A model generated the notes under the pieces. It worked only from the letters and a program-made list of their open reading frames with translations, ran no database searches and was not told where the DNA came from. This document shows positions 15,928 through 25,037 of a DNA stretch of 35,375 nt, one piece after another. Made by a program: the position numbers and the translations under genes. This DNA is from Flavobacteriaceae bacterium (GTDB lineage Bacteria > Bacteroidota > Bacteroidia > Flavobacteriales > Flavobacteriaceae), in NCBI GenBank assembly GCA_021151665.1, contig JAGKWW010000029.1, positions 1 to 35,375 of the forward strand, written 5' to 3'. The first letter of the stretch is position 1. Each line of letters opens with the position of its first letter.

Positions 15928-17001
15928 TTAATATACTTCGCTTTCTTTTAGCTTTTCGGTATTGTTTACCAACTGTAGCTCATCGATAAGCTTCTGGATG
16001 TTTCCGTTCATCACGCCGTCAAGGTCATATAGCGTAAGGCCGATGCGGTGATCGGTTACCCTTCCCTGCGGGTAGTTGTAGGTACGAATCTTAGCCGAAC
16101 GGTCGCCGCTGCTTACCTGGCTGTTACGCTTAGCAGCATCTTCTTCCTGCTTTTTGGCAAGCTCCATTTCGTATAGCCTTGATCGTAGTACCTGTAGCGC
16201 CTTATCCTTGTTCTTGTGCTGCGATTTTTCGTCCTGGCACTGCGCTACCAATCCGGTAGGGATGTGCGTCATACGTACGGCCGACTTCGTTGTGTTTACC
16301 GACTGTCCGCCAGGGCCCGATGAACAGAAAAGGTCGATACGTACGTCGTTCATATCGATTTGTACGTCAAACTCCTCTGCTTCCGGAAGCACCATTACGG
16401 TAGCCGCCGAGGTATGGATGCGGCCTTGTGTCTCTGTCTGCGGTACACGCTGAACGCGGTGTACGCCGGCTTCAAATTTCAGCGTACCATATACATCTTC
16501 TCCGGTCACTTCAAAAATGATCTCTTTAAAGCCCCCCGAAGTTCCGTCGTTAAGGTCTACTACGCTGGTGCGCCAACCCCTGCCCTCGCAATATTTTGTG
16601 TACATACGGTACAGGTCGCCCGCAAATATACTCGCCTCGTCGCCACCGGTACCCGCACGAATCTCAACCATCACATTCTTTGCGTCTTCAGGGTCTTTTG
16701 GTATGAGCATGAACTTAATCTCATCTTCCAGCTGCGGAAGGCGCTCTTTGGCTTCATCCAACTGCATTTTTGCCATTTCCACCATTTCCGGGTCGCTGCC
16801 ATCCGCAATGATCTCCTGGGCTTCCTGAAGGTTGCCCGTTACATTGATGTATTCTTCGCGCTTTTCTACAAGCCCTTTAAGGTCTTTATATTCCTTATTG
16901 AGCTGTACATAGCGCTTTTGGTCGGCAATCACATCCGGCTGGATAATGAGGTCCGATATTTCGTCAAATTTTTGTTTTATGATCTGTAACCTGTCTAGCA
17001 T
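15928..17001 (-). CDS. prfA: Peptide chain release factor 1
   Basis: 357 residues. It recognises UAA and UAG in the ribosomal A site and triggers peptide release. The codon-recognition tripeptide is PQT at 187-189 (PxT class, RF1 not RF2), and the catalytic GGQ is at 231-233 in SSGPGGQSVNTTKSA. The start is chosen at Met-17001 rather than 30 bases upstream, because an unusually good Shine-Dalgarno (aaggag) lies 8 bases before it and the family begins MLDRL. The gene is monocistronic: a promoter box lies 28 bases upstream and a terminator directly downstream. Confidence 0.96.
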   Translation of the reverse strand: MLDRLQIIKQKFDEISDLIIQPDVIADQKRYVQLNKEYKDLKGLVEKREEYINVTGNLQEAQEIIADGSDPEMVEMAKMQLDEAKERLPQLEDEIKFMLIPKDPEDAKNVMVEIRAGTGGDEASIFAGDLYRMYTKYCEGRGWRTSVVDLNDGTSGGFKEIIFEVTGEDVYGTLKFEAGVHRVQRVPQTETQGRIHTSAATVMVLPEAEEFDVQIDMNDVRIDLFCSSGPGGQSVNTTKSAVRMTHIPTGLVAQCQDEKSQHKNKDKALQVLRSRLYEMELAKKQEEDAAKRNSQVSSGDRSAKIRTYNYPQGRVTDHRIGLTLYDLDGVMNGNIQKLIDELQLVNNTEKLKESEVY

Positions 17002-17028
17002 TTTCTGGTCTCCTTGATTTTCGAGGTG

Positions 17029-17036
17029 CAAAAGTA
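17029..17036 (-). promoter_or_regulatory. -7 box of prfA
   Basis: TACTTTTG on the minus strand, an exact TAnnTTTG match with a predicted leader of about 24 bases that includes the aaggag Shine-Dalgarno. The -33 region is weak (TTTA 17 bases upstream). Confidence 0.55.
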
Positions 17037-17115
17037 CAAAAATTGTTCCAACTTAAATATTGGCAGGCGCTTAGTTAACGCAGAATTCATTATCATTGTG
17101 CTTTAATCCCTGTTT

Positions 17116-17586
17116 ATGAAAAAATTTCTCCTGCCTGCCGCATTATGTGCCGCTCTGGCATCGTGCACTAACAAAACTTACCCCGAACTTGACAAAGCGA
17201 AATGGCTGTTGGGTGACTGGGAGCATACCATCCCGGAAGGGCGGTTTACGGAAAGCTGGGAGCAGGAAAATGACTCGGTTTATGCGGGTAAGAGCTTTTT
17301 CATAGCGGAGAACGACACCACCTTCGCCGAGTACATCCAGCTAACTGAAGACCACGGAAAGCTGAAATACATCGTAAGCGTAAAGGGCCAGAACGGTGAA
17401 GAGCCGGTTGCCTTTACCCTTACGCAGGCATCTGACAGGCAGCTTGTTTTCGAAAACCCGCAGCACGATTTCCCCGATAAAATCATTTATCGCAAAATTT
17501 CTGCCGATTCCGTTGTGGCCGAGATATCAGGCCTGCAGAACGGCCGCCCTGCGGCAGAGGTTTTTCCGCTGGAAAGAACAAAATAA
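17116..17586 (+). CDS. DUF6265-type lipoprotein
   Basis: 156 residues. Lipoprotein signal MKKFLLPAALCAALASC (Cys-17). The mature domain reads AKWLLGDWEHTIPEGRFTESWEQENDSVYAGKSFF and later FENPQHDFPDKIIYR, the hallmarks of the DUF6265 beta-barrel (lipocalin-like WLxGxWE start and NPxHDFPxxIxYR). Function is unknown; a small hydrophobic ligand is possible from the fold but not shown. It is divergent from prfA and convergent with pepD, with a terminator shared with the latter. Confidence 0.82.
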   Translation: MKKFLLPAALCAALASCTNKTYPELDKAKWLLGDWEHTIPEGRFTESWEQENDSVYAGKSFFIAENDTTFAEYIQLTEDHGKLKYIVSVKGQNGEEPVAFTLTQASDRQLVFENPQHDFPDKIIYRKISADSVVAEISGLQNGRPAAEVFPLERTK

Positions 17587-17606
17587 AAGCCCCTAAACGG
17601 GGCTTT
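17586..17606. terminator. Bidirectional terminator between DUF6265 gene and pepD
   Basis: An 8-bp stem (aaagcccc / ggggcttt) with a 5-base loop, flanked by A-rich sequence on the left and TTATT on the right. It serves both converging genes. Confidence 0.8.
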
Positions 17607-17607
17607 A

Positions 17608-19071
17608 TTATGTTTTGGATGGTATATTTTGCAATATCTCCAGTACGAACTTCCAGTATTTCTGTGCCGACGAAATGCTCGCGCGCTCATCGGGGCTGTG
17701 CGCTCCCTTGATGGTAGGGCCAAAGGAAATCATATCCATATCGGGATAATTGGTGCCGAGGATACCGCATTCCAGCCCGGCATGGCAGGCTACCACGTGT
17801 GGCTTGCTTCCGTTCTGCTTTTCATATATTGATGTAAGTACATCCAGTATCTCGGATTTCACATTTGGCGTCCACCCCGGATACGAACCTTTGAATGTTA
17901 CTTCACAACCTATCAGTTCAAAGGCGGAGCGCAGGGCATTCGCCAAATCAAATTTTGATGTTTCAACCGAAGATCGCGTAAGGCAGCCAATGTGCAGCTT
18001 TCCGTCTTTCACGATCACCCTGGCAATATTGTTGGATGTTTCCACAAGGTTATCCATATCAGCACTCATGCGGTACACGCCATTGTGTGCTGCATAAAGC
18101 GCACGGGTAAGTCCTTCCTGCACACCAAGGTCCATCACCTTTTCAGGCATATCTGTTGGCTCGATAATGATCTGCAGGTTAGGTTCAGTGGTTTTGTATT
18201 CTGCTTTTATATCCGCGATAACTTCCTGCGTTTCGCTGAAGAAAGCTTCTTCAAAAATACCGGAGATGATCACCGTCGCAGTGCTTTCGCGCGGAATAGC
18301 ATTGCGAAGGCTACCTCCGTCTATCTCGGCGATCTGCAGGCCGAAACTTTCGAACCCGTCAAACAGCAGGCGGTTCATGATCTTGTTGGCATTGCCCAGC
18401 CCCTTATCGATATCCATGCCTGAGTGGCCTCCGTTAAGCCCCTTTACTTTGATCGTATAGGCAATGGAATTTTCGGGAACTTCCTCTTCATTGTATTCGC
18501 GTTCGGCTGTGACATCTACCCCACCCGCGCAGCCGATGTCGATTTCATCATCTTCTTCGGTGTCCAGGTTCAGGAGTATTTCGCCTTCCAGCAGACCACC
18601 TTTGAGGCCCATGGCGCCGGTCATCCCGGTTTCTTCATCAATGGTAAAAAGCGCCTCAATGGCAGGGTGCGATATTTCGGTGCTTTCCAGTATAGCCATG
18701 ATGGTGGCCACTCCAAGCCCGTTATCTGCGCCCAGTGTGGTACCTTTAGCGCGTACCCAGTCGCCATCCACATACATTTCGATTCCCTGTTTGTCAAAGT
18801 CGAAAGTAGTATCGGCATTCTTCTGATGCACCATATCGAGGTGGCTTTGCATCACAATTGTTTTGCGCCCCTCCATACCTTCGGTAGCCGGCTTTTTAAT
18901 GATTACGTTGCCCACCTCATCAACGGTGGTTTGGAGGCCGAGCTTTTCGCCGAACTCTTTCACAAAGGCAATGACGCGCTCCTCTTTTTTTGAAGGGCGC
19001 GGAACAGCATTCAGGTCGGCAAATTTATTCCAGAGCGCTTTGGGCTCAAGGTTTCTTATTTCCTGGTTCAT
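17608..19071 (-). CDS. pepD: Cytosolic aminoacyl-histidine dipeptidase (M20 family)
   Basis: 487 residues. A two-zinc exopeptidase that splits Xaa-His and other dipeptides. Metal and catalytic residues are in place: QSHLDMV with His-77 and Asp-79, LGADNG with bridging Asp-116, DEETG with Glu-146/147, and GAHSPDE near the C-terminus with the last His. The central lid domain (about 205-390) includes GLNGGHSGMDIDKG. Length and order match PepD of the M20C group. There is no signal peptide. It begins 13 bases after the DUF5615 stop on the same strand, so it may be transcribed from the toxin-antitoxin promoter. Confidence 0.95.
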   Translation of the reverse strand: MNQEIRNLEPKALWNKFADLNAVPRPSKKEERVIAFVKEFGEKLGLQTTVDEVGNVIIKKPATEGMEGRKTIVMQSHLDMVHQKNADTTFDFDKQGIEMYVDGDWVRAKGTTLGADNGLGVATIMAILESTEISHPAIEALFTIDEETGMTGAMGLKGGLLEGEILLNLDTEEDDEIDIGCAGGVDVTAEREYNEEEVPENSIAYTIKVKGLNGGHSGMDIDKGLGNANKIMNRLLFDGFESFGLQIAEIDGGSLRNAIPRESTATVIISGIFEEAFFSETQEVIADIKAEYKTTEPNLQIIIEPTDMPEKVMDLGVQEGLTRALYAAHNGVYRMSADMDNLVETSNNIARVIVKDGKLHIGCLTRSSVETSKFDLANALRSAFELIGCEVTFKGSYPGWTPNVKSEILDVLTSIYEKQNGSKPHVVACHAGLECGILGTNYPDMDMISFGPTIKGAHSPDERASISSAQKYWKFVLEILQNIPSKT

Positions 19072-19084
19072 TATATTATTGGTA

Positions 19085-19426
19085 TTATTCTAATGCTTCG
19101 ATACGGTCTTTGTATACGTTTATCAGTTTATGCGTTTTATTTAAGATTAAAACGTCATTCCACACTTTATGGATCGACTCGTGAAAATCCCTGATCTTCA
19201 TATTGCCGAAGCGAATATGGATAACTTTGGGAGGCGGCTGCCTGAGTACGATTTTATTGGAGAAATCGCTATCTTTAGTTATAATCGTAAGTTCCCTTTC
19301 TTCAGCATACTTCCATATTTGCTCATCAGTATGTTCATCATTGATGTCTTTCTGGTGAATGTAATCCGGATTATCCCAAAGCGAAAAAAAATACGGCAGG
19401 TTTACATCAATAAGGAAACGCGGCAT
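19085..19426 (-). CDS. DUF5615 PIN-like protein (toxin candidate)
   Basis: 113 residues. PIN-like acidic motifs are present: FLIDVNLP with Asp-7, then ELTIITKDSDF with Asp-52 and Asp-54. These are the residues expected to hold a metal ion in PIN-domain ribonucleases. DUF5615 proteins are regularly encoded next to DUF433 genes, and the pair is treated as a type II toxin-antitoxin module. The start codon shares one base with the stop of the DUF433 gene (TGATG), so translation is coupled. Activity is inferred from the family. Confidence 0.85.
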   Translation of the reverse strand: MPRFLIDVNLPYFFSLWDNPDYIHQKDINDEHTDEQIWKYAEERELTIITKDSDFSNKIVLRQPPPKVIHIRFGNMKIRDFHESIHKVWNDVLILNKTHKLINVYKDRIEALE

Positions 19427-19659
19427 CAGGCTACAGTTTTTATGATAAAATTCCTGTTCATCAGGTCTGATGCGAATCTCAGCGAGGCGTCTATATCAGC
19501 TGGTTCCAACGACGGGTATTGACGCAGGATTTCTTCGCGCGATTCTCCCGCTCCCAAAAATTCAAGTATCGTTTGCACAGCAATACGCTTGCCTCTTATA
19601 GTTGGCTTGCCGTTGCAAATCCCCGGGTCTATCGTTATCCTGTCTGCGATATATTCCAT
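19426..19659 (-). CDS. DUF433 protein (antitoxin candidate)
   Basis: 77 residues. The typical DUF433 pattern is complete: ITIDPGICNGKPTIRGKRIAVQTILEFLGAGESREEILRQYP split by the Gly-Lys-Pro and Arg-Ile landmarks, then LEPADIDASLRFA. The family has a winged or helix-turn-helix core and is the usual partner of DUF5615. It probably binds both the toxin and its own promoter. An exact TAnnTTTG box ends 20 bases upstream of the ATG. Confidence 0.88.
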   Translation of the reverse strand: MEYIADRITIDPGICNGKPTIRGKRIAVQTILEFLGAGESREEILRQYPSLEPADIDASLRFASDLMNRNFIIKTVA

Positions 19660-19678
19660 AACTGAATTCTAAGAATGA

Positions 19679-19686
19679 CAAAGTTA
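19679..19686 (-). promoter_or_regulatory. -7 box of the DUF433-DUF5615 operon
   Basis: TAACTTTG on the minus strand, an exact consensus match; TTTA 18 bases upstream is a weak -33 element. The predicted leader is about 16 bases. Confidence 0.55.
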
Positions 19687-19765
19687 CGGTTTCTGCAAAT
19701 ACATTAAACTACAATGGCAAAAAAGCTTTTGTAAATGGTTACCTTTACCATAGCAACCTATATCT

Positions 19766-20827
19766 ATGAAGCTAAAAAAAATTCTTTCTATACTTTTCCT
19801 CGTCCAGATTTTTCTGGTCAACCTCCTTTCTTTCTTTCCCCAAACTGTTGAGCGCTTTTACAGTAATGGGCTTTACCCCTGTCTGTCGGGCGCCGAGCGT
19901 TGGCTTTTCGGGCTCTTTGGCTTTTCGGCAGGCGATATCATTTACGGAATCACCATCATTTTTATCATCCGCTGGCTGTGGCGCAACCGCCGCAAGTGGA
20001 AGCAACACTATAAAGAACGCCTGTTGACGGTCGGGAGCTTCCTCTGCGTTTTTTACTTTTTATTCTACTTTTTCTGGGGGCTGAATTACCATCGCGTCCC
20101 GCTGAACGAAAAGATGGGCATCGGCAAAAAATATGAGGAACGTGAGCTCATTGCATTCACCAAGCGGCTCATTGCAAAAACCAATGCCTTGAATAAATTG
20201 GTGGCAGGCGATAGCGCAAAACCGGTTGCTGTACCGTACAATACAGTGGACATTTATAAATTGGCGCCGCATGCATACAACGATTTGCAGCAACACTTTC
20301 CCCAATTTGCCTATCACAATCCAAGCATTAAATCATCGCTCATCAGTACGCCATTGTCCTATATGGGGTTTGGCGGCTACCTGAACCCTTTTACTAATGA
20401 AGCCCAGGTGAACTGCAAGCTTCCGCTGTATAACTTTCCCACTACTACCTGCCACGAAATGGCACATCAGCTCGGTTACGCCAGCGAAAGCGAGGCCAAC
20501 TTTATTGGCTTCCTTGCTTCGGTAAATAGCAAAGACAAATATTTTGAGTATTCAGGGTATTCTTTTGCATTAAAATACTGCATCCGTAATATTGCGAAGA
20601 TTAACAAAGAGGAAGCCGAAAGGCTAAAGCCGCTCATAAACAAAGGCATATTGCTCAATTATGAGGAAAGCGAGAAATGGAACGACAAATACGAGTCGTT
20701 CATTGAAACTATTTTTGAATTTTTTTACGATAAGTACCTGAAGATAAATCATCAGGAAGACGGATTGGAGACTTACAGCAAGTTTGTCGGACTTATGGTA
20801 AACTACTACCGCGAAAAAGATTTGTAG
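19766..20827 (+). CDS. DUF3810 putative membrane metalloprotease
   Basis: 353 residues. Hydrophobic helices lie at about 5-23, 48-71 and 86-105, followed by a large soluble domain. HEMAH at 230-234 is a zincin HExxH motif, and ASESEANF at 239-246 supplies a Glu as likely third ligand, an arrangement like gluzincins. These are conserved DUF3810 features. The soluble domain probably faces the periplasm, given three helices and the Arg/Lys-rich loop (RWLWRNRRKWKQH) on the inner side. Substrate unknown. The sigma-factor gene begins 41 bases downstream on the same strand. Confidence 0.83.
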   Translation: MKLKKILSILFLVQIFLVNLLSFFPQTVERFYSNGLYPCLSGAERWLFGLFGFSAGDIIYGITIIFIIRWLWRNRRKWKQHYKERLLTVGSFLCVFYFLFYFFWGLNYHRVPLNEKMGIGKKYEERELIAFTKRLIAKTNALNKLVAGDSAKPVAVPYNTVDIYKLAPHAYNDLQQHFPQFAYHNPSIKSSLISTPLSYMGFGGYLNPFTNEAQVNCKLPLYNFPTTTCHEMAHQLGYASESEANFIGFLASVNSKDKYFEYSGYSFALKYCIRNIAKINKEEAERLKPLINKGILLNYEESEKWNDKYESFIETIFEFFYDKYLKINHQEDGLETYSKFVGLMVNYYREKDL

Positions 20828-20868
20828 CGGGTTGTAACAATTTTACCCCTTTGTACACCAATGCATAT

Positions 20869-21363
20869 ATGAGTTCGCAACTGGAGACTTCTTTTGTAAA
20901 ACAGCTTAAGGATAATCAAAATCTTATCCATAAGATCTGCAGGCTCTATACCAATGATGAAGACGCGCATAAGGACCTGTTCCAGGAAATAACGATACAG
21001 TTATGGAAGGCCTATCCGCAGTTTCGGGGCGACTCTAAATTTACTACATGGGCTTACCGTGTGGGACTGAACACCGCTATTACACTCTACCGGAAGAAAA
21101 CCCGTACGCCCGATACCGTGGAGTTCGATTCCAAACTGCACAAAATTGACCAGGACGATTATAACTACGAAGAAGAAGAGCACATCAAGCTTTTGTACCA
21201 GGGCGTGCAACAGCTTAATGATATAGAAAAGGCGTTGGTTTTTCTTTACCTTGAGGATAAGGATTATACCGAAATTGCCGAAACGCTGGGTATTAGCGAA
21301 GTAAATGCCCGCGTAAAAATGAACAGGATAAAAGGGAAATTGAAGAAGATTTTAAATCCGTGA
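20869..21363 (+). CDS. ECF-type RNA polymerase sigma factor
   Basis: 164 residues from the ATG at 20869; the frame is open from a TTG at 20851. Region 2 is seen in LIHKICRLYTNDEDAHKDLFQEITIQLWKAY and the -10-binding FTTWAYRVGLNTAITLYRKK. Region 4 (LEDKDYTEIAETLGISEVNARVKMNRIKGKL) has a clear helix-turn-helix. There is no region 1 or 3, as expected of the ECF group. Its stop codon lies 8 bases before the ATG of the next gene (overlapping if the alternative GTG is used). It is likely controlled by that membrane protein, but this is inference. Confidence 0.93.
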   Translation: MSSQLETSFVKQLKDNQNLIHKICRLYTNDEDAHKDLFQEITIQLWKAYPQFRGDSKFTTWAYRVGLNTAITLYRKKTRTPDTVEFDSKLHKIDQDDYNYEEEEHIKLLYQGVQQLNDIEKALVFLYLEDKDYTEIAETLGISEVNARVKMNRIKGKLKKILNP

Positions 21364-21371
21364 ACGGAACT

Positions 21372-22013
21372 ATGGACGCATTAGAAAAATTGAAACAAGA
21401 CTGGAAGAGAAGCGAAGGGATTTTCCCGACGTACTCTGAAAAAGATATATACCGGATGATACACCAAAGGTCTTCTTCTATCGTGAAGTGGATCCTTATT
21501 ATCAGCATACTGGAATTTGCGTTCTGGCTCGCGCTTTCTTTCTTCATGAAGGACAGCCAGGGACAGAAGAAAATAGACAGTTTCCATATCGATTATATCA
21601 CGTTGCCGATGACAGTGGTAAGCTACGCCATCATCATTTATTTCTTTGTGAGGTTTTACATCAATTACCGTAAAATCAGTACGACAGACAATGTGAAGAC
21701 ACTTATGGCAAGTATACTAAATACCCGCAAAACAGTGCAGTATTATATATTTGCGAATATCACCTACCTTATCATAACGTGTATCGTAATATTCAGCATT
21801 TATTTCCGTAGCGATGCAGCGTTGCTGGAAACCCTTCACCGCTCTCAGGCTAACGGCGACGAAGCCAAGTTTTACCTGATCTATATCGGACTTGCATTGT
21901 TGAGCATTATTGCCCTTGTTATCGTGGTTTGGCTTTTCTACAAACTGATCTATGGGATATTGCTAAAGAGGCTGCACCGCAATTATGAAGAACTTAAAAA
22001 GATAGATTTTTAA
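21372..22013 (+). CDS. Four-helix membrane protein encoded after the sigma factor (possible anti-sigma)
   Basis: 213 residues from the ATG at 21372. A GTG at 21360 would overlap the sigma stop, but adds only four residues. A cytosolic N-terminal helix (MDALEKLKQDWKRSEG through YRMIHQRSSSIVK) precedes four hydrophobic segments at about 40-58, 75-96, 124-144 and 168-192. A conserved four-helix protein of this form often follows ECF sigma genes in Bacteroidetes. No zinc-binding anti-sigma motif (HxxxCxxC) is present. It may sequester or sense for the sigma factor; alternatively it is only co-transcribed. The TraB/GumN gene begins 3 bases after its stop. Confidence 0.7.
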   Translation: MDALEKLKQDWKRSEGIFPTYSEKDIYRMIHQRSSSIVKWILIISILEFAFWLALSFFMKDSQGQKKIDSFHIDYITLPMTVVSYAIIIYFFVRFYINYRKISTTDNVKTLMASILNTRKTVQYYIFANITYLIITCIVIFSIYFRSDAALLETLHRSQANGDEAKFYLIYIGLALLSIIALVIVVWLFYKLIYGILLKRLHRNYEELKKIDF

Positions 22014-22015
22014 CC

Positions 22016-22870
22016 ATGAAAAACATACTGCTTGCGCTGCTTTCCATTGTTACCCTTGGTGGATTTGCACAAAAAACCGAAAATGCGCTGCTGTGGAAAA
22101 TCTCCGGCAACGGCCTTGCAAAACCTTCTTATCTGTTTGGAACGCTCCACATACTTTGCGATGCGACGCTTGATAAAAATACCACCAACGCGCTCGATGC
22201 TACAAAGCAGCTTTACCTCGAGCTGGATATGGACGACCCTTCACTACAGGCTTCTATGATGGGTGGCATGATGATGAAAGACGGCAAGACGATGAGCTCG
22301 CTTACCAGCCTGGAAGATTTTAAGATTGTGGATGAGTTCCTTACAAAGCAAACCGGCTACTCGGCGAAAATGCTGAATACAATGGTGCCGCAGTTTGTAA
22401 GCGTAATGCTGATGCCAAAAATGCTGGATTGCCCGGTGCAGTCTATAGAAGGCAAGCTAATGGAGGCGACCAAAGCGCAGGGCGAAGAAGTGCGCGGACT
22501 GGAAACGATTGAAGTACAGCTGGCCGCCTTTGACGCTATCCCGTATGAAGACCAGATGAAAGAACTGGTGCGTACCGCCAAAGACAACATGGCCGGAGAC
22601 AAGCAGAAGTATATGCGTATGCTGGCACTTTATAAAAATAAAGACCTGAACGGACTGATGGCTTATATGCACGAGGAGGAGAACAGGATGTATGCAGACC
22701 ATGCCGATGTGATGCTTGATAACCGCAACGCCAGCTGGATACCTGTAATGGAAGCTGCCGCAAAAGAAAAGCCTACATTCTTTGGAGTAGGCGCTGCACA
22801 CCTTGGCGGGCCAAAAGGTGTTATCGCACTGCTCAGGAAAAAAGGGTATAAAGTAGAAGCCGTACAATAA
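22016..22870 (+). CDS. TraB/GumN family protein
   Basis: 284 residues. Signal peptide MKNILLALLSIVTLGGFAQ. The TraB/GumN domain starts with ALLWKISGNGLAKPSYLFGTLHILC, which includes the conserved GTLH, and ends with PTFFGVGAAHLGGPKGVIALLRKKGYKV, which includes the paired GAAHL motif. The conserved His and Glu residues suggest a metal-dependent hydrolase related to the Tiki proteases, but activity for bacterial members is not established. Exported, probably periplasmic. It is the third gene of a tight same-strand run with the sigma factor. Confidence 0.88.
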   Translation: MKNILLALLSIVTLGGFAQKTENALLWKISGNGLAKPSYLFGTLHILCDATLDKNTTNALDATKQLYLELDMDDPSLQASMMGGMMMKDGKTMSSLTSLEDFKIVDEFLTKQTGYSAKMLNTMVPQFVSVMLMPKMLDCPVQSIEGKLMEATKAQGEEVRGLETIEVQLAAFDAIPYEDQMKELVRTAKDNMAGDKQKYMRMLALYKNKDLNGLMAYMHEEENRMYADHADVMLDNRNASWIPVMEAAAKEKPTFFGVGAAHLGGPKGVIALLRKKGYKVEAVQ

Positions 22871-22916
22871 AGCTTACATTTTTACGATTTCTTTTTAGCC
22901 AACAACCAAACCAACT

Positions 22917-25037
22917 ATGAAATACTACGTTCTGACATTACTTTGCGCGTGTACACTCGGTGTATTCGCACAGGAGAACAAAACCGCGCGTGACACCCTC
23001 AAAACATCTGATACCGAGATTAAAGGGGAACTCGATGAGGTGATTGTTGAGAAAAAGAAAAAAGCGATTGAGCGAAAGGCAGACCGCGTTATCTTCGATT
23101 TTTCGGAACAGTCGCATCTCAATTCCGGTTCGCTTTATGATGGCCTGCGAAAACTCCCGGGGCTTATCATCTCTGATGTTGCCGGCATGCTATACCAGGG
23201 CAAGCAGCTGGAAGTATATATGGATGGCCGCCCGCTTAACATATATTCTAACGAACTAAATGCCTACCTTGAAGGGATGCCTGCCAATTCTATTGAAAAG
23301 GTAGAGATCATTACGCAGCCCGGCGCCGAATTTCCTGCTACATCGGGCGGGGCGATCATTAATATCATCACCGCAAAAAACCCCAACAGATACCTGAGTG
23401 CGACCTACTCTAACGGATACAGCTACACACGCTATGGAAAGTCGCGCCATAAATTTAATAACAGCATGACACTAAGCTCTGCCAACAAGCTGTTCAGCTG
23501 GCAGGTAAATGGCGGGCAAAGTTACAATGAAGGTTATCAGGCTACACGGTTTTCTGCAGCCGATGCACTAATTAGCCAAAACACATCTGACAGGGTGAAC
23601 CGCTTCTACTATGTCAAGACGGGTATTAAATTCGACTTTGGCAAAGACCGCCTCCTGCTGAATTATGATGTGAATGGAAACAATAACAACAGTTATGTAA
23701 ACGCATTCGGCGCAGGGTTTGCCTCTGACGACAAAACAACCAGTAAACGCATTTACCAGGATGCGATGGCTACTTACCAAAAGCGCTTTGAGGATACTTC
23801 TAAAAAGCTTGACATCCGCCTTAATTACAATAACAACACCGGGGATGTTGCGCAGCTGTCCCGCATTACATCAGCCGATATATTAGATAACGATACCCGC
23901 CAGGATTTTTACCAGTTCAAAACCGATTATACGCAAGGTATCCAGTTGCTCGAAAAAGGAAAAATAAGTGCAGGCATATTAGCCGACAGACTGGACTTTG
24001 AGGCGAAAAATTTCGGGAGCCGCAATCTTAAATACGACCGCTCGACCTACTCTGCCTACGCCGAAGGACAGGCCAGTTATAAAAAATTCGACTTTATTGC
24101 GGGCGCAAGGCTGGAGTCTTACGACATACACGGTGTTACTGACCAATCCAACCTTATCCCGTTTAGCCAGGTGCGTTTCTTCCCAAATGCGGCTGTTCAG
24201 TACAACATTATGGAGCAGGTATATCTTAAGGCCAATTACAGCAAAAAGATCAGCCTGCCTAATACCGCATCGCTCAACCCGAACAATACCAGCTACCAAA
24301 ACCCTAACGTTGCGTTTTTTGGCAACCCAAACCTGCAGCCGACCATCTTCAATAATTACGAGATCAACCTGAGCGCGTTCGAATATTTCAACATTAATTA
24401 TTCAATAAGCGATGCCGATAATGCCATTATCAACCGCATCGTTATGACCGACAGCGGCGCCGCCAGTATTTCACAGAATATTAAATCATCTACAGTACAT
24501 AATTTTAATATCGGGATTCCCCTGCCTTATATGCTCTTTACTAAAGGTCTGGCCGAAACGCTAAAGATGAACTTTAACCCCGACGAGATCAATTTCATGT
24601 ACCTGTACGCAGGCAGCCAGAAAAATGTGATTCCGGGTGTAGACACAAAAGCGGTGTGGAATTTCAATATCATGTCGCAAATTATCCTTCCGGCAAAGGT
24701 CAAGTTTACGGCCAACTTCAATACCTCGACAGCTGGCGGGAACTACTATTTCTACTCGGTACAGCGCCCGCTTTCGCAACAACTGGATGTTACTTTCGCT
24801 AAAAAGTTTTTGTCGGGAAACCTGTCAGCGTCAATATATGCCAACGACATATTGAATACCAATAAGCAGGAACTGGGAGCAGTTGGCACCAACCTGTCCT
24901 ATTACAGCAAATACGATTCACGCAGGGTTGGGCTGTCACTGAACTATAAGATCCCGACTAAGAATAAAGCGGCCCGCGAAGCCGATATACTGAGCCGCGA
25001 GAAACAGCAGCAACAAGATCAGATGATAGGGAATTAA
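22917..25037 (+). CDS. TonB-receptor-like outer-membrane beta-barrel protein
   Basis: 706 residues. Signal peptide MKYYVLTLLCACTLGVFA. A plug domain covers about 38-160 (LDEVIVEKKKKAIERKADRVIF, LPGLIISDVAGMLYQGK, IEKVEIITQPGAEF, GGAIINIITAK). The rest is an Asn/Tyr-rich barrel with alternating aromatic strands (RFYYVKTGIKFDFG, YDVNGNNNNSYV). It lacks the usual N-terminal carboxypeptidase-like domain of CarboxypepD/SusC receptors. The barrel ends at VGLSLNYKIPTKN and a charged Gln-rich tail of about 25 residues follows, an uncommon end. The stop codon directly abuts the convergent PlsC gene. Ligand unknown. Confidence 0.85.
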   Translation: MKYYVLTLLCACTLGVFAQENKTARDTLKTSDTEIKGELDEVIVEKKKKAIERKADRVIFDFSEQSHLNSGSLYDGLRKLPGLIISDVAGMLYQGKQLEVYMDGRPLNIYSNELNAYLEGMPANSIEKVEIITQPGAEFPATSGGAIINIITAKNPNRYLSATYSNGYSYTRYGKSRHKFNNSMTLSSANKLFSWQVNGGQSYNEGYQATRFSAADALISQNTSDRVNRFYYVKTGIKFDFGKDRLLLNYDVNGNNNNSYVNAFGAGFASDDKTTSKRIYQDAMATYQKRFEDTSKKLDIRLNYNNNTGDVAQLSRITSADILDNDTRQDFYQFKTDYTQGIQLLEKGKISAGILADRLDFEAKNFGSRNLKYDRSTYSAYAEGQASYKKFDFIAGARLESYDIHGVTDQSNLIPFSQVRFFPNAAVQYNIMEQVYLKANYSKKISLPNTASLNPNNTSYQNPNVAFFGNPNLQPTIFNNYEINLSAFEYFNINYSISDADNAIINRIVMTDSGAASISQNIKSSTVHNFNIGIPLPYMLFTKGLAETLKMNFNPDEINFMYLYAGSQKNVIPGVDTKAVWNFNIMSQIILPAKVKFTANFNTSTAGGNYYFYSVQRPLSQQLDVTFAKKFLSGNLSASIYANDILNTNKQELGAVGTNLSYYSKYDSRRVGLSLNYKIPTKNKAAREADILSREKQQQQDQMIGN

